Shown in pieces: positions 1-9,214 of a stretch of DNA of 64,000 bases. The stretch is from Rhizobiaceae bacterium (GTDB lineage: Bacteria; Pseudomonadota; Alphaproteobacteria; Rhizobiales; Rhizobiaceae): NCBI GenBank assembly GCA_029212415.1, contig JARGOF010000013.1, positions 1 to 64,000 on the forward strand. Reading direction: 5' to 3'. The notes below the pieces were generated by a model. That model saw only the letters and a program-made list of their open reading frames with translations. It did not search any database and was not told where the DNA came from. A program made the translations under genes and the position numbers. Within the stretch, counting starts at the first letter, position 1. Each line of letters opens with the position of its first letter.

Positions 1-423
1 GTGCCGACCAGTATCTCTTAATCTTTCACAAGAACTGGGAAATCATAAGACAAGCATCTCAGTGCCAGATTCGCCCTATCTTAGCAAATTTCAGATATCC
101 AATTTACTTTGGCCTGAATTTATTGGGATAAAACTTTGAGTTGATGTAGACAGCACAGAGTCCTCTGGTCAAGACGCTGCACGACCACCAAATAATTTGG
201 AAATTCCTTTTAATTACATTTGCCGCCCTTCCCAGTTGCTCTCTGCAATCTCAAGGAATTTCACAGCTTCATATTGGGCTAATTTGCGATAAATTGGCAA
301 TGCCATTTGTTCGTACATCCCCCTCAATTCCCTTGAAAGTCTTTTTGCACTTGCACAGGTTCTTTTTCTGCCGTTAGCGTTAGGATAGATTGGAACCTTT
401 GTAAGCAGCAGCAGGGAGACGGC
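1..423. other. Upstream region of xdhA, no supported gene
   Basis: This 423-base stretch is AT-richer than the genes after it. I see no convincing coding region, RNA gene or repeat in it. A minus-strand open frame runs in from the antisense of xdhA and ends here, but its upstream part is only the shadow of xdhA. The last bases before xdhA carry a GGGAG ribosome binding site five bases from the ATG. The xdhABC promoter should lie here, but I cannot pick its boxes with confidence. Confidence 0.5.
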
Positions 424-1911
424 ATGAATATGGTGATCCGCGATGAGCTTCGCTTTGTCCTCAATGATGAAGTGGTGGTGCTGAAGAATGTCTCTCCAAA
501 TGATACGCTGCTGGATTTCCTGCGCCTGAACAGACGGCTGACCGGGACCAAGGAAGGCTGCGCCGAGGGCGATTGCGGGGCCTGTACTGTTTTGGTCGGG
601 CGACTTGCCAGTGACGGGCTGACCTATGAATCGGTCAATGCCTGTATTCGCTTTGTCGGCTCGCTTGATGCCTGCCATGTGGTGACCATCGAACATCTGG
701 CTGCTGTCAACGGCAATCTGCATCCGATCCAGCAGGCGATGGTGGATCACCATGGCTCGCAATGCGGCTTCTGTACGCCGGGCATTGTCATGTCGCTTTA
801 TGGCCAATGGCTGGAAACGCCGAAATCCGATGCGGCGACCATTGAAAAGGTGCTGCAGGGCAATCTGTGCCGCTGTACCGGCTATGAGGCCATCATGCGC
901 GCGGCGGAAGCCATGGGCGAAAGCAGCAACGGCGATGACAAGCTGGTCGTCAGCCATGAGGCCATCACCAGGACCCTTACCGAACTGAAAGACGGCAGCC
1001 GGGTGGAAGTGTCCGGGCCGGAGGGGACATTCATTGTCCCGGCAAGCGGCGATGATCTGGCCGACGTGCTGGAGGCCCACCCGAAGGCGACCGTGGTCGC
1101 CGGTTCGACCGATGTCGGCCTGTGGGTCACCAAACACATGCGCGATATTTCACCGGCGGTTTTCATCAACAATATCGCTGACCTGCAGACCATAGCCGAG
1201 GACGCGCAGGGCGTGACCTTCGGGGCCGGTGTCACCTATAGCGAAGCGGCGGAATGGATGGCGGCGCATATTCCCACCATGGGCGCCTTCTGGGACCGCA
1301 TCGGCGGGCAGCAGGTGCGCAATATGGGCACCGTCGGCGGCAATATTGCCAATGGTTCACCCATCGGCGACACACCGCCGCCGCTGATCGCGCTGGGCGC
1401 CAGCGTCACCCTGCGCCAGGGCACGCAAAGCCGCACCATCGCCCTGGAGGATTTTTTCATCGACTATGGCAAGCAGGATCGCAAGCCAGGCGATTTTGTC
1501 GCTGCAGTGCATGTGCCGCGTCTTGGCAAAGGCGAAAAATTTGCCGCCTACAAGGTCTCCAAGCGCCGCGACGAGGATATTTCCGCCGTCTGCGGTGCGT
1601 TCCACCTGACACTTGATGAGGCCGGCCTTGTGCAATCGGTGCGCATTGCCTTTGGCGGCATGGCAGCAACGCCCAAACGCGCCAGCGCCGTGGAAAAGGC
1701 GCTCATGGGGAACCCATGGAATGAAGCGAGCATCGAGGCGGCCGTGGACGCCTTTGAGGCGGATTACAAGCCGCTGACGGACTGGCGCGCTTCGGCGCAA
1801 TACCGCATGCTGGCAGCCAAAAACCTGCTCAAACGGTTCTATCTGGAAACCCAGGGCGAAGCGGTGCAGGTGGTCCGGCATTCCAATGCACCCCAGATGG
1901 CGGAGGCTTAA
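424..1911 (+). CDS. xdhA: Xanthine dehydrogenase small subunit (2Fe-2S and FAD domains)
   Basis: This subunit carries electrons from the molybdenum site in XdhB to FAD and NAD+ during hypoxanthine and xanthine oxidation to urate. The N-terminus has a plant-type 2Fe-2S motif (C46, C51, C54, C74), then a second 2Fe-2S domain with GSQCGFC near residue 114 and LCRC near 149. The FAD domain follows, with VVAGSTDVG and GGNIANGSPIGD. At 495 residues it has the usual XdhA length for split bacterial enzymes. The ATG at 424 is preceded by GGGAG at good spacing. It is the first gene of xdhA-xdhB-xdhC, with three bases before xdhB. The product acts in the cytoplasm as an XdhAB heterotetramer. Confidence 0.97.
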   Translation: MNMVIRDELRFVLNDEVVVLKNVSPNDTLLDFLRLNRRLTGTKEGCAEGDCGACTVLVGRLASDGLTYESVNACIRFVGSLDACHVVTIEHLAAVNGNLHPIQQAMVDHHGSQCGFCTPGIVMSLYGQWLETPKSDAATIEKVLQGNLCRCTGYEAIMRAAEAMGESSNGDDKLVVSHEAITRTLTELKDGSRVEVSGPEGTFIVPASGDDLADVLEAHPKATVVAGSTDVGLWVTKHMRDISPAVFINNIADLQTIAEDAQGVTFGAGVTYSEAAEWMAAHIPTMGAFWDRIGGQQVRNMGTVGGNIANGSPIGDTPPPLIALGASVTLRQGTQSRTIALEDFFIDYGKQDRKPGDFVAAVHVPRLGKGEKFAAYKVSKRRDEDISAVCGAFHLTLDEAGLVQSVRIAFGGMAATPKRASAVEKALMGNPWNEASIEAAVDAFEADYKPLTDWRASAQYRMLAAKNLLKRFYLETQGEAVQVVRHSNAPQMAEA

Positions 1912-1914
1912 GAC

Positions 1915-4245
1915 ATGAACACACAGGTCAAACCATCCAGCACGGAGATCTCCGGCGGCGTGCACAAGCCGCGCCAGCATGATTCAGCCCATAAACACGT
2001 TACCGGCACAGCCGATTATCTCGATGACATGAATGCGCCCGTCGGCACATTGCATGGCTGTCTGGGTCTTTCCGAACGGGCCCATGCGGGCATCCGGTCG
2101 ATGGATCTGGATGCCGTGCGTGCAGCACCCGGCGTCGTCGATGTACTGACCGCAAAGGATGTGCCCGGCGTCAATGACATCAGCCCCTCGGCGCGCCACG
2201 ACGAGCCGGTGCTGGCCGATGGCCAATGCCAGTTTTACGGCCAGCCGCTGTTTGCGGTGATTGCCGAGACCCGCGCGGCGGCCCGCCATGCGACGCAGCT
2301 GGCAAAAATAGACTATGAGGACCGGCCGTTTGAAAGCGATGTGGTTGCGGCCATGGCGGCGGATTATCCGCATGTCACCGAACCCCTGACGCTGGCCTAT
2401 GGCGATGCGGCCTCGGCATTGAATTCCGCCACCAACCGGTTGCAGGGCGAGATGCGCATCGGTGGCCAGGATCACTTCTATCTCGAAGGCCATATCGCCA
2501 TGGCGATCCCTGGCGAGGATGACGAGGTGACGGTGTTTTCCTCGACACAGCATCCAAGCGAAGTGCAGCACATGGTGGGCCATGCGCTGGGCGTGCCCTC
2601 TGCTGCCGTGACGGTGAAGACCCGCCGCATGGGTGGCGGTTTCGGCGGCAAGGAAACACAGGGCAACCAGTTTGCCGCCATTGCCGCCATCGCCGCCAAG
2701 AAACACAATCGTGCGGTGAAAATCCGGCCAGACCGCGACGACGACATGATCGCCACGGGCAAGCGCCACGATTTTCATGTCGCCTATGATGTGGCCTATG
2801 ACAATGAAGGGCGGATCGAGGGACTTGACGCAACCTTCGCGGCGCGCTGCGGATTTTCATCGGATCTGTCGGGTCCGGTCACCGACCGGGCGCTGTTTCA
2901 TGTCGACAATTGTTATTTCCTGCCGAATGTGAAACTCGCCTCGCGGCCGATGAAGACCAATACGGTTTCCAACACGGCGTTTCGCGGCTTTGGCGGCCCA
3001 CAGGGCATGCTGGGCGGCGAGCGGGTGATCGAAGAGATCGCCTATGCGCTGGGCAAGGACCCGCTGGAAGTCCGCAAGATCAATTTCTACGGCGAGAACG
3101 AGCGCAATATCACGCCTTACCACCAGACAGTGGAAGACAATATCATTGCGCGCATTGTCGCCGAGGTGGAAAGGACCTCGGATTATCAGGCGCGGCGCGA
3201 AGCGGTCATCGCCTACAACAAGACCAGCCCGGTCATTCGCAAGGGTATCGCGCTGACGCCGGTCAAATTCGGCATTTCCTTCACCGCCACCTGGTTCAAT
3301 CAGGCCGGGGCGCTGGTGCATATCTATCAGGACGGCTCGATCCACCTCAACCATGGCGGCACAGAAATGGGCCAGGGGCTCAATACCAAGGTGGCGCAGG
3401 TTGTGGCCGACGAATTCCAGGTGGATCAGGAAAATATCCGCATCACCGCAACGACAACCGAAAAGATTCCCAACACCTCGGCCACGGCTGCCTCGTCGGG
3501 CTCCGACCTCAATGGCATGGCAGCGGCCAATGCGGCGCAGCAGATCAAGGTGCGGCTGGTCGCTTTTGCCTGTGAACATTACGGCGTGCCGGAAGAGCAG
3601 GTCAGCTTCGTTCCCAACCATGTGCAGGTCGGCAATCAGCTGATCCCCTTCCCCGACTTCATCCAGCAGGCCTATTTTGCCCGGGTGCAGCTTTCGGCGG
3701 CGGGTTTCTACAAGACGCCGGAAATCCACTGGGACCGCGAAAAGGGCCAGGGCCAGCCATTTTTCTACTTTGCCTATGGCGCCTGTGTGTCGGAAGTCTC
3801 GATCGATACGCTGACCGGCGAATATCATGTCGACCGCGCCGACATTCTGCATGACGTCGGCCGCTCGCTCAATCCGGCGATTGACCTGGGTCAGGTGCAG
3901 GGCGCCTTCGTGCAGGGCATGGGCTGGTTGACGACGGAAGAATTGTGGTGGGATGACAAAGGCCGTTTGAGAACCCACGCGCCCTCCACCTACAAGATCC
4001 CACTGGCCTCCGACAAGCCGAAGATTTTCAATGTCGCACTGGCCGCCTGGTCGACCAACAGCAAACGCACCATCCGCCGCTCCAAGGCCGTGGGCGAACC
4101 GCCCTTCATGCTGGCCAATTCGGTGCTGGAGGCGCTCTCCATGGCGGTGGCCAGCGTGGCCGAATACAGGGTCTGCCCGCGGCTTGACGCACCGGCCACG
4201 CCGGAACGGGTGCTGATGGCTGTCGAGCGGATGAAAAAGGCCTGA
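1915..4245 (+). CDS. xdhB: Xanthine dehydrogenase large subunit (molybdopterin-binding)
   Basis: This is the catalytic subunit, which hydroxylates hypoxanthine and xanthine at the molybdenum cofactor. Visible family motifs are RRMGGGFGGKE near residue 238, RGFGGPQG near 357, and AVGEPPFML near the C-terminus. The Glu of that last motif, at about residue 728, corresponds to the catalytic base of the xanthine oxidase family. The 776-residue length matches XdhB of split enzymes. It lies directly between xdhA and xdhC, so the three are probably one transcript. Guanine deaminase nearby (guaD) supplies xanthine, and puuD takes the urate produced. No oddity is visible. Confidence 0.97.
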   Translation: MNTQVKPSSTEISGGVHKPRQHDSAHKHVTGTADYLDDMNAPVGTLHGCLGLSERAHAGIRSMDLDAVRAAPGVVDVLTAKDVPGVNDISPSARHDEPVLADGQCQFYGQPLFAVIAETRAAARHATQLAKIDYEDRPFESDVVAAMAADYPHVTEPLTLAYGDAASALNSATNRLQGEMRIGGQDHFYLEGHIAMAIPGEDDEVTVFSSTQHPSEVQHMVGHALGVPSAAVTVKTRRMGGGFGGKETQGNQFAAIAAIAAKKHNRAVKIRPDRDDDMIATGKRHDFHVAYDVAYDNEGRIEGLDATFAARCGFSSDLSGPVTDRALFHVDNCYFLPNVKLASRPMKTNTVSNTAFRGFGGPQGMLGGERVIEEIAYALGKDPLEVRKINFYGENERNITPYHQTVEDNIIARIVAEVERTSDYQARREAVIAYNKTSPVIRKGIALTPVKFGISFTATWFNQAGALVHIYQDGSIHLNHGGTEMGQGLNTKVAQVVADEFQVDQENIRITATTTEKIPNTSATAASSGSDLNGMAAANAAQQIKVRLVAFACEHYGVPEEQVSFVPNHVQVGNQLIPFPDFIQQAYFARVQLSAAGFYKTPEIHWDREKGQGQPFFYFAYGACVSEVSIDTLTGEYHVDRADILHDVGRSLNPAIDLGQVQGAFVQGMGWLTTEELWWDDKGRLRTHAPSTYKIPLASDKPKIFNVALAAWSTNSKRTIRRSKAVGEPPFMLANSVLEALSMAVASVAEYRVCPRLDAPATPERVLMAVERMKKA

Positions 4246-4248
4246 TCC

Positions 4249-5052
4249 ATGGCTTTGCAGGCGGAGCAACTGGCGCAATTCCTGGATCGCAAGGCCCCCA
4301 TCGTGCGAGTGACGGTCCTCAAGGCGCTGGGCTCGACGCCGCGCGAGGCCGGCACATGGATGCTGGTTGCAGCCGATGGCCTGTTCGGCACCATTGGTGG
4401 CGGCCAGCTTGAACTGATGGCCATCAAAGAGGCGCGCGCGCTGCTTGCCGCCGGCGAGAACGAAGCGACGATGGATATTCCGCTCGGACCAGATATCGGC
4501 CAGTGCTGCGGCGGAAGGGTGACGCTGGTGCTCGACCGGCTGGACAGGGGCGCCAGGCAGGACCTCGTTGACGCGATGCGCCGGCAGGATGAGGCGCTGC
4601 CCCAGGTGCTGGTATTTGGCGCAGGCCATGTGGGCAAGGCGTTATGCGCGGCGCTCAGTCTGCTGCCGGTCAGGATCATTCTGGTGGAGACGCGCCAGGC
4701 GGAACTGGATGGCGCGCCGCCTGGAATAGAAAAACACCTGACCGCCATGCCCGAAAGCCTGGTCGGGCAAGCCCCGCCCCATTCCGCCTTTGTGGTGACG
4801 ACGCATGATCATGCGCTTGATTTTCTCATCGTCAGCCAGGCGCTGGCCCGCGACGACGCTGCCTACGTCGGCATGATCGGCTCAAAGACAAAACGCGCCA
4901 CGTTTGCCAGTTGGCACGAGAAGGAAGGCGGCAAGAGATCCGACAGTGACCGGCTGATCTGTCCGATTGGCGGCAGCGCCGTGCGCGACAAGCGCCCGCA
5001 GGTCATAGCCGCGCTGGTGGCCGCAGAAATCATGACGGCCTTTGCCGTTTGA
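4249..5052 (+). CDS. xdhC: Xanthine dehydrogenase accessory protein XdhC
   Basis: XdhC binds the molybdenum cofactor, protects it during sulfuration and inserts it into XdhB; it is not part of the mature enzyme. The 267-residue protein has the two expected parts. The N-terminal XdhC/CoxI domain includes GSTPREAGTWMLV, GTIGGGQLE and GQCCGG. The C-terminal Rossmann-like domain includes VLVFGAGHVGKAL near residue 120 and later YVGMIGSKTKR. It starts three bases after xdhB stops. No break is seen, so the xdhABC set is complete. Confidence 0.96.
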   Translation: MALQAEQLAQFLDRKAPIVRVTVLKALGSTPREAGTWMLVAADGLFGTIGGGQLELMAIKEARALLAAGENEATMDIPLGPDIGQCCGGRVTLVLDRLDRGARQDLVDAMRRQDEALPQVLVFGAGHVGKALCAALSLLPVRIILVETRQAELDGAPPGIEKHLTAMPESLVGQAPPHSAFVVTTHDHALDFLIVSQALARDDAAYVGMIGSKTKRATFASWHEKEGGKRSDSDRLICPIGGSAVRDKRPQVIAALVAAEIMTAFAV

Positions 5053-5061
5053 CACCGAAGA

Positions 5062-5469
5062 TCACATTGGCGCGTTGTTGATCTCGACAACATTGAGATC
5101 GGGGTCGTTCAGATAGACCTGGATGAAACCGGTGGGACTGTCGCGCAAAAGCACCATCCGCTTTGGATCGCCCTCTTCAGCCGTCTCGCTGTACCCAAGC
5201 CGTGTCAGATCGGCCAGCACTGCATCCATATCATCGGTGCGGAAGGCAAAATGCGCATCCGCGATGTCGACGGCCGGGTTGTTGCGGTGGGTTCCGGGCG
5301 GGTGATCGATGATGTGGATCTGGCGGTCACCGCAGGCAAACCAAGCGCCGTCGAAGGCAAAATTGGGTCTTTTCAAAAGCTCCAGTCCGATCACATCGCG
5401 GTAGAAGGCGACGGAGCGGGCGACATCGCGCGCCAGTATTGATACGTGGTGCAGGATCAAATTCTGCAT
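5062..5469 (-). CDS. VOC-family (glyoxalase/bleomycin-resistance fold) protein
   Basis: This 135-residue protein shows two vicinal-oxygen-chelate half-domains. It starts with LHHVSILARDVARSVAFYRDVIGLE and later has HFAFRTDDMDAVLADL and FIQVYLNDPDLNVVEIN. His near the N-terminus, His in the middle and Glu near the end could bind a divalent metal. The substrate cannot be told from sequence. It is convergent with xdhC (nine bases apart) and follows the LysR gene with a 27-base gap, so it is probably cotranscribed with the regulator. A role in purine use is only suggested by location. Confidence 0.8.
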   Translation of the reverse strand: MQNLILHHVSILARDVARSVAFYRDVIGLELLKRPNFAFDGAWFACGDRQIHIIDHPPGTHRNNPAVDIADAHFAFRTDDMDAVLADLTRLGYSETAEEGDPKRMVLLRDSPTGFIQVYLNDPDLNVVEINNAPM

Positions 5470-5496
5470 GGTGTTTTTCCCTTATTCTCTGGCGCG

Positions 5497-6411
5497 CTAC
5501 TGCAGGGCAGCGCGGATCATCTTCTGGCAGCGGGCCGCCATGAAATCAATGAACAGCCGCAATTTCGGATCCTGAAAATCCTTGTGCGGAAAGATCACCG
5601 CCAGTTTCGCCTCCACCGGCGGTGTGTCTGGCAGAACCTCGACAAGCTGACCTGATTTCAGATATTTATGCACCTCGAAGCGCGGCCTGTTGGCAATGCC
5701 GTGGCCGTTGAGCGCCCATTCCAGCAGCACATCGCCATCATCGGAATCAAAAGCGCCGCTGACCTCGATCTTGCGCACACCGTCCGGCGTCTGCAAGGTC
5801 CAGACATATTCATTGGAGCCGGGAAAGCGCAACAGCAGGCAATTGTGATTGCCGTGGATCAGATCATCGATGCTCTGCGGCATGGAATGTTTGACGAAAT
5901 AGTCCGGCGCGGCGCATAGAACCCGTTCACAATCCATCAGGCCGCGCATGCGCAGGCTGGAATCCTCAATCACCCCCAGCCGGAAAGCCAGATCGATGCT
6001 TTCCTTCAGCATGTCGACATTGTGGTCCGACAGGCGCAGGCGCACCATGATATCAGGATATTGATCATGAAATTCCGGGATACCGGAAGCAATGAACCTG
6101 CGGCCAAAGCCCAGCGGCGCAGTCACCCGGATGGTGCCCTTCGGCTGGCCGGAGACCGATGCGATCGACGCCTCGGCATCTTCCACCGCCTTGACGATGC
6201 GCCCGGCGCCAACATAGAAAATCTTGCCCTGTTCCGTCGGTGTCAGCTGGCGTGTCGTACGGTTGAACAGGCGTACACCCAGGTATTTTTCCAGTTCCTT
6301 CACCCGATTGCTGGCGACCGCCGGCGACAGGCGCATATCGCGCCCGGCGGCAGAAAGATTGCCCAGTTCGACCACCCGGAGGAAGACCTTTATATTTTCA
6401 AAATATGACAT
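5497..6411 (-). CDS. LysR-family transcriptional regulator
   Basis: A 304-residue LysR protein. The N-terminal winged helix-turn-helix spans about residues 1-60 (MSYFENIKVFLRVVE, then LSPAVASNRVKELEKYLG and LFNRTTRQLTPTEQG). The rest matches a periplasmic-binding-like effector domain. It is divergent from puuD, with a 108-base gap holding an 11-bp perfect inverted repeat. This is the classic arrangement for a LysR protein controlling itself and the divergent operon. By position the target would be puuD-guaD and perhaps xdhABC, with a purine intermediate as ligand; that is inference. The subfamily looks like the CrgA/DmlR type. Confidence 0.9.
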   Translation of the reverse strand: MSYFENIKVFLRVVELGNLSAAGRDMRLSPAVASNRVKELEKYLGVRLFNRTTRQLTPTEQGKIFYVGAGRIVKAVEDAEASIASVSGQPKGTIRVTAPLGFGRRFIASGIPEFHDQYPDIMVRLRLSDHNVDMLKESIDLAFRLGVIEDSSLRMRGLMDCERVLCAAPDYFVKHSMPQSIDDLIHGNHNCLLLRFPGSNEYVWTLQTPDGVRKIEVSGAFDSDDGDVLLEWALNGHGIANRPRFEVHKYLKSGQLVEVLPDTPPVEAKLAVIFPHKDFQDPKLRLFIDFMAARCQKMIRAALQ

Positions 6412-6436
6412 GGGTCATTCCTATTATTATTTAGTT

Positions 6437-6476
6437 TTTTTTGAAAGTCATCCGGTGAGTTTTCGCTTTCAAAAAA
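6437..6476. promoter_or_regulatory. Inverted repeat between lysR and puuD (likely operator)
   Basis: The arms TTTTTTGAAAG (6437-6447) and CTTTCAAAAAA (6466-6476) are perfect reverse complements separated by 18 bases. The site sits in the 108-base gap between the divergent LysR gene and puuD. A two-armed site in such a gap fits LysR binding. No T-run follows the stem in a way that favours a terminator, and no gene ends here. Confidence 0.5.
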
Positions 6477-6519
6477 TGCCCAAGCCCTGCAAAATGGCGC
6501 AAACCAAAGGGGAAGCCGC

Positions 6520-7773
6520 ATGTATGAATTTGCCATTGCCTGGGACTGGCTGTCTTTTGCCGCGCGCTGGCTGCACGTCGTGACGGCCATCGCCTGGATC
6601 GGCTCGTCTTTCTATTTCATTGCCGTGGATCTGGGCCTGCGCCAGCGCCCCGGATTGCCCGAAGGCGTCCACGGCGAGGAGTGGCAGGTGCACGGCGGCG
6701 GTTTCTACCATATCCAGAAATATCTGGTGGCCCCGGCCGAAATGCCGGAGCATCTGACCTGGTTCAAATGGGAATCCTATGCCACCTGGATGTCCGGCTT
6801 TGCGATGATGTGCATCGTCTATTATGCCGGCGCCGATCTCTATCTGATCAATCCGGAGGTGCTGGATATTTCGGCCCCCGTGGCGATCATCATCTCGCTG
6901 GCATCCATCGTCTTTGGCTGGATCGCCTATAATTTTCTGTGCAAGGCCTCGCTTGGCTACTCCGACACCTTCCTTATGGTGTTCCTGTATCTTGTGCTCG
7001 TTGCCATGGCCTGGGGTTTTACGCAGGTGTTCACGGGCCGCGCGTCCTTCGTCCACCTGGGGGCCATCACGGCGACAATCATGTCGGCCAATGTGCTGCT
7101 GATCATCATTCCCAACCAGAAGATCGTTGTTGCCGACCTGGTTGCCGGGCGCAAACCCGATCCGAAATACGGCAAGATCGCCAAGCAGCGCTCGACCCAC
7201 AACAATTACCTCACCCTGCCGGTGATCTTCCTGATGCTGTCGAACCATTATCCGCTGGCCTTTGCCACCGAATACAATTGGGTGATTGCATCGCTGGTCT
7301 TCCTGATGGGTGTCACCATCCGCCACTGGTTCAACACGCGTCATGCTCGCAAGGGCAATCCCACCTGGACATGGCTGGTCACGCTGGTGCTGTTCATCCT
7401 CATCATGTGGCTGTCGACAGTGCCGAAAATTCTGACCGGTGAAAGCGAAGAGGCCTCCATGCAGGTTGCACCGGCCTTTGCGCGTTTTACAGCCGATGCG
7501 CATTACCCGGTGGCAAGGGACGTGATCGTGTCGCGCTGCTCCATGTGCCACGCGCAGGAGCCCGTCTGGGAAGGCATTATCGCCGCACCCAAGGGCGTCA
7601 TGCTGGAAGAGGATGCACAGATTGCCTCTCATGCGCTCGAAATCTACCTGCAGGCCGGGCGCAGCCACGCCATGCCACCGGCCAATATCACGCGGATCGC
7701 GCCTGAAGAAAGAAAGATGCTGGTGGCCTGGTTTGAAAGCGCCGCAGCCTCCAAAGCGGAGAATGCCCAGTGA
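6520..7773 (+). CDS. puuD: Membrane urate hydroxylase with C-terminal cytochrome c domain
   Basis: PuuD oxidises urate to 5-hydroxyisourate in the cytoplasmic membrane and passes electrons to the respiratory chain. The 417-residue protein has about eight hydrophobic segments over the first 310 residues (DUF989-type). A periplasmic cytochrome c domain follows, with SRCSMCH at about residues 338-344. The C-terminal MPPANITRI should provide the Met heme ligand. RBS AAGGGGAAG precedes the ATG. It overlaps guaD by four bases (GTGA), so the two are translationally coupled. It replaces soluble uricase (PuuD is the usual urate oxidase of rhizobia), fitting the complete pathway in this window. Confidence 0.95.
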   Translation: MYEFAIAWDWLSFAARWLHVVTAIAWIGSSFYFIAVDLGLRQRPGLPEGVHGEEWQVHGGGFYHIQKYLVAPAEMPEHLTWFKWESYATWMSGFAMMCIVYYAGADLYLINPEVLDISAPVAIIISLASIVFGWIAYNFLCKASLGYSDTFLMVFLYLVLVAMAWGFTQVFTGRASFVHLGAITATIMSANVLLIIIPNQKIVVADLVAGRKPDPKYGKIAKQRSTHNNYLTLPVIFLMLSNHYPLAFATEYNWVIASLVFLMGVTIRHWFNTRHARKGNPTWTWLVTLVLFILIMWLSTVPKILTGESEEASMQVAPAFARFTADAHYPVARDVIVSRCSMCHAQEPVWEGIIAAPKGVMLEEDAQIASHALEIYLQAGRSHAMPPANITRIAPEERKMLVAWFESAAASKAENAQ

Positions 7774-9077
7774 CATCACGGCTGATCAGGGGAAGGCTTC
7801 TGTCCTTCAAGGATGTGCCCCGGGACATCGATGACACATCATCCTACAGCTATGAGGAAGATGGCGCGGTGCTGACCACGGACGGCGTGATCATCGCCTC
7901 GGGCGATTATGCCAGCGTGAAACAACAGGCACCGGCGGAGGCCATCGCGATTGATCACCGGCCCCATCTGATCATGCCCGGCTTCATCGACACCCATCTG
8001 CATTTTCCGCAAATGCAGGTGATCGGCTCCTATGCGGCGGCGCTGCTCGAATGGCTCAATACTTATACATTCGTCGAGGAGCAAAAATTTGTTGATCCGG
8101 TTCACGCGGCGCGCATAGCCAAGGCCTTTTTCGACGAGCTTGTGCGCCATGGCACAACCAGCGCCGTGGCCTATTGCTCCGTTCACAAGAGCTCCGCCGA
8201 GGCGTTTTTCAGCGAAAGCCACAGGCGCAATTTCCGCATGATCGCCGGCAAGGTGATGATGGACCGCAATGCGCCGCCTGCCCTGCTCGACACGCCGCAA
8301 TCGGGCTATGACGACACCAAGGCAATCATCGAGGAATGGCACGGCAAGGGCCGCCAGATGGTGGCCATCACGCCGCGTTTCGCCATTACCTCCAGCCCCG
8401 AACAGCTGGACATGGCCGGCGCGCTGATGCGCGAATTTCCCGACCTGCACATGCAGACCCATCTGTCGGAAAACCACGCCGAAATCGAGTTTACCAAAGA
8501 GCTCTATCCGCAGCACCATGACTATGTGGCGGTCTATGACCACTACGGCCTGCTGGGTCCGAAAAGCCTGTTCGGCCATTCCATCCACCTCAGCGACCGC
8601 GAGGCCGATGCCATGTCGGCCAGCGGCTCGGTCGCGGTCTTCTGCCCGACCTCCAACCTGTTCCTGGGCAGCGGTCTCTTCGACCTCAAAACGCTGGACG
8701 AGCGCGACGACCCGGTGCGCATCGCCATTGCCACCGATATCGGCGGCGGCTCCAGCTATTCAATGCTGCGGACACTAGATGAGGGCTACAAGATCCTGCA
8801 ATTGCAGGGCCAGCGCATGACGCCGCTGGAAAGCTTCTACCGCATCACCCTCGGCAATGCCCGGGCGCTGTCGCTGGAAGACAGGATCGGCACCATCGAA
8901 CCTGGCCGCGAGGCCGACATGGTGGTGCTCAATGCCGACGCCACACCGGCCATGGCGCTGAGAATGGAAACAGTGACCAAGCTGAGCGAGGAACTCTTCC
9001 TGCTGCAAACCATGGGCGACGACCGCGCCATCGTCGAGACCTATGTTGCGGGCAAGCCGGCGAAGAGTATTTTGTAG
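7770..9077 (+). CDS. guaD: Guanine deaminase
   Basis: GuaD hydrolyses guanine to xanthine and ammonia, feeding XdhAB. It is an amidohydrolase of 435 residues. The metal site motif PGFIDTHLHFPQ is near residue 70. HLSENHAEIEF, GHSIHLSDRE and ATDIGGGSSYSML follow, as in known guanine deaminases. The start is GTG, overlapping the puuD stop as GTGA, with GGAG ten bases upstream. It is the last gene before the island; a tRNA-3'-end-like sequence starts about 10 bases after its stop. The remaining urate-degradation genes resume only at 18.3 kb. Confidence 0.95.
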   Translation: MTSRLIRGRLLSFKDVPRDIDDTSSYSYEEDGAVLTTDGVIIASGDYASVKQQAPAEAIAIDHRPHLIMPGFIDTHLHFPQMQVIGSYAAALLEWLNTYTFVEEQKFVDPVHAARIAKAFFDELVRHGTTSAVAYCSVHKSSAEAFFSESHRRNFRMIAGKVMMDRNAPPALLDTPQSGYDDTKAIIEEWHGKGRQMVAITPRFAITSSPEQLDMAGALMREFPDLHMQTHLSENHAEIEFTKELYPQHHDYVAVYDHYGLLGPKSLFGHSIHLSDREADAMSASGSVAVFCPTSNLFLGSGLFDLKTLDERDDPVRIAIATDIGGGSSYSMLRTLDEGYKILQLQGQRMTPLESFYRITLGNARALSLEDRIGTIEPGREADMVVLNADATPAMALRMETVTKLSEELFLLQTMGDDRAIVETYVAGKPAKSIL

Positions 9078-9087
9078 GGTTGGCCGC

Positions 9088-9145
9088 ACCGGAAACACGG
9101 ATTGAAAATCCTCGTGTCGGTGGTTCGATTCCGCCCCCGGCACCA
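9088..9145 (+). other. tRNA 3'-end-like fragment containing the first 29-bp repeat (att-like)
   Basis: From the anticodon-arm-like segment (GGATTGAAAATCC) through a T-arm (GGTGG, loop TTCGATT, CCGCC) to a terminal CACCA, this reads like the 3' half of a tRNA. It is most like tRNA-Phe with anticodon GAA. No 5' half is present upstream, and the acceptor strand seems one base short of the expected pattern, so it is not an intact tRNA gene. Bases 9101-9129 are repeated exactly at 15595-15623. A tRNA 3' end duplicated on both sides of accessory DNA is the hallmark of tyrosine-recombinase integration. Confidence 0.7.
9101..9129 (+). repeat. 29-bp direct repeat, copy 1 (att-like core)
   Basis: Identical over 29 bases to 15595-15623, in the same orientation. 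It begins ATTGAAAATCC and ends GGTTCGAT. The copies differ in the bases on both sides. This copy continues into the rest of a tRNA-like 3' end with CCA, and the other does not. The two bound a 6.5-kb segment holding the ABC-3C operon, the CoiA-like gene and an IS3 element. Confidence 0.75.
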
Positions 9146-9214
9146 TTTAAATATCTGATATAACTGGCTAAAGTTGACTTTGAGCATATCGGTTTTGCTC
9201 GTCTCATTTTGTTT

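Noticed and set aside
214..1137. Long minus-strand frame opposite xdhA, ending upstream of it
   Set aside because: Most of it is the antisense of the secure xdhA coding region. The last 50 residues outside xdhA resemble nothing I know.
2857..4629. 590-codon minus-strand frame opposite xdhB and xdhC
   Set aside because: Antisense shadow of two well-supported genes, with no family resemblance.
6469..7779. 436-codon minus-strand frame opposite puuD
   Set aside because: It is Gln/His/Arg-rich shadow sequence, while the plus strand encodes a clear PuuD with a CxxCH heme motif.
9088..9145. An intact tRNA-Phe gene
   Set aside because: Only the anticodon-to-CCA part is present. No D-arm or 5' acceptor strand lies upstream, and the acceptor seems one base short.
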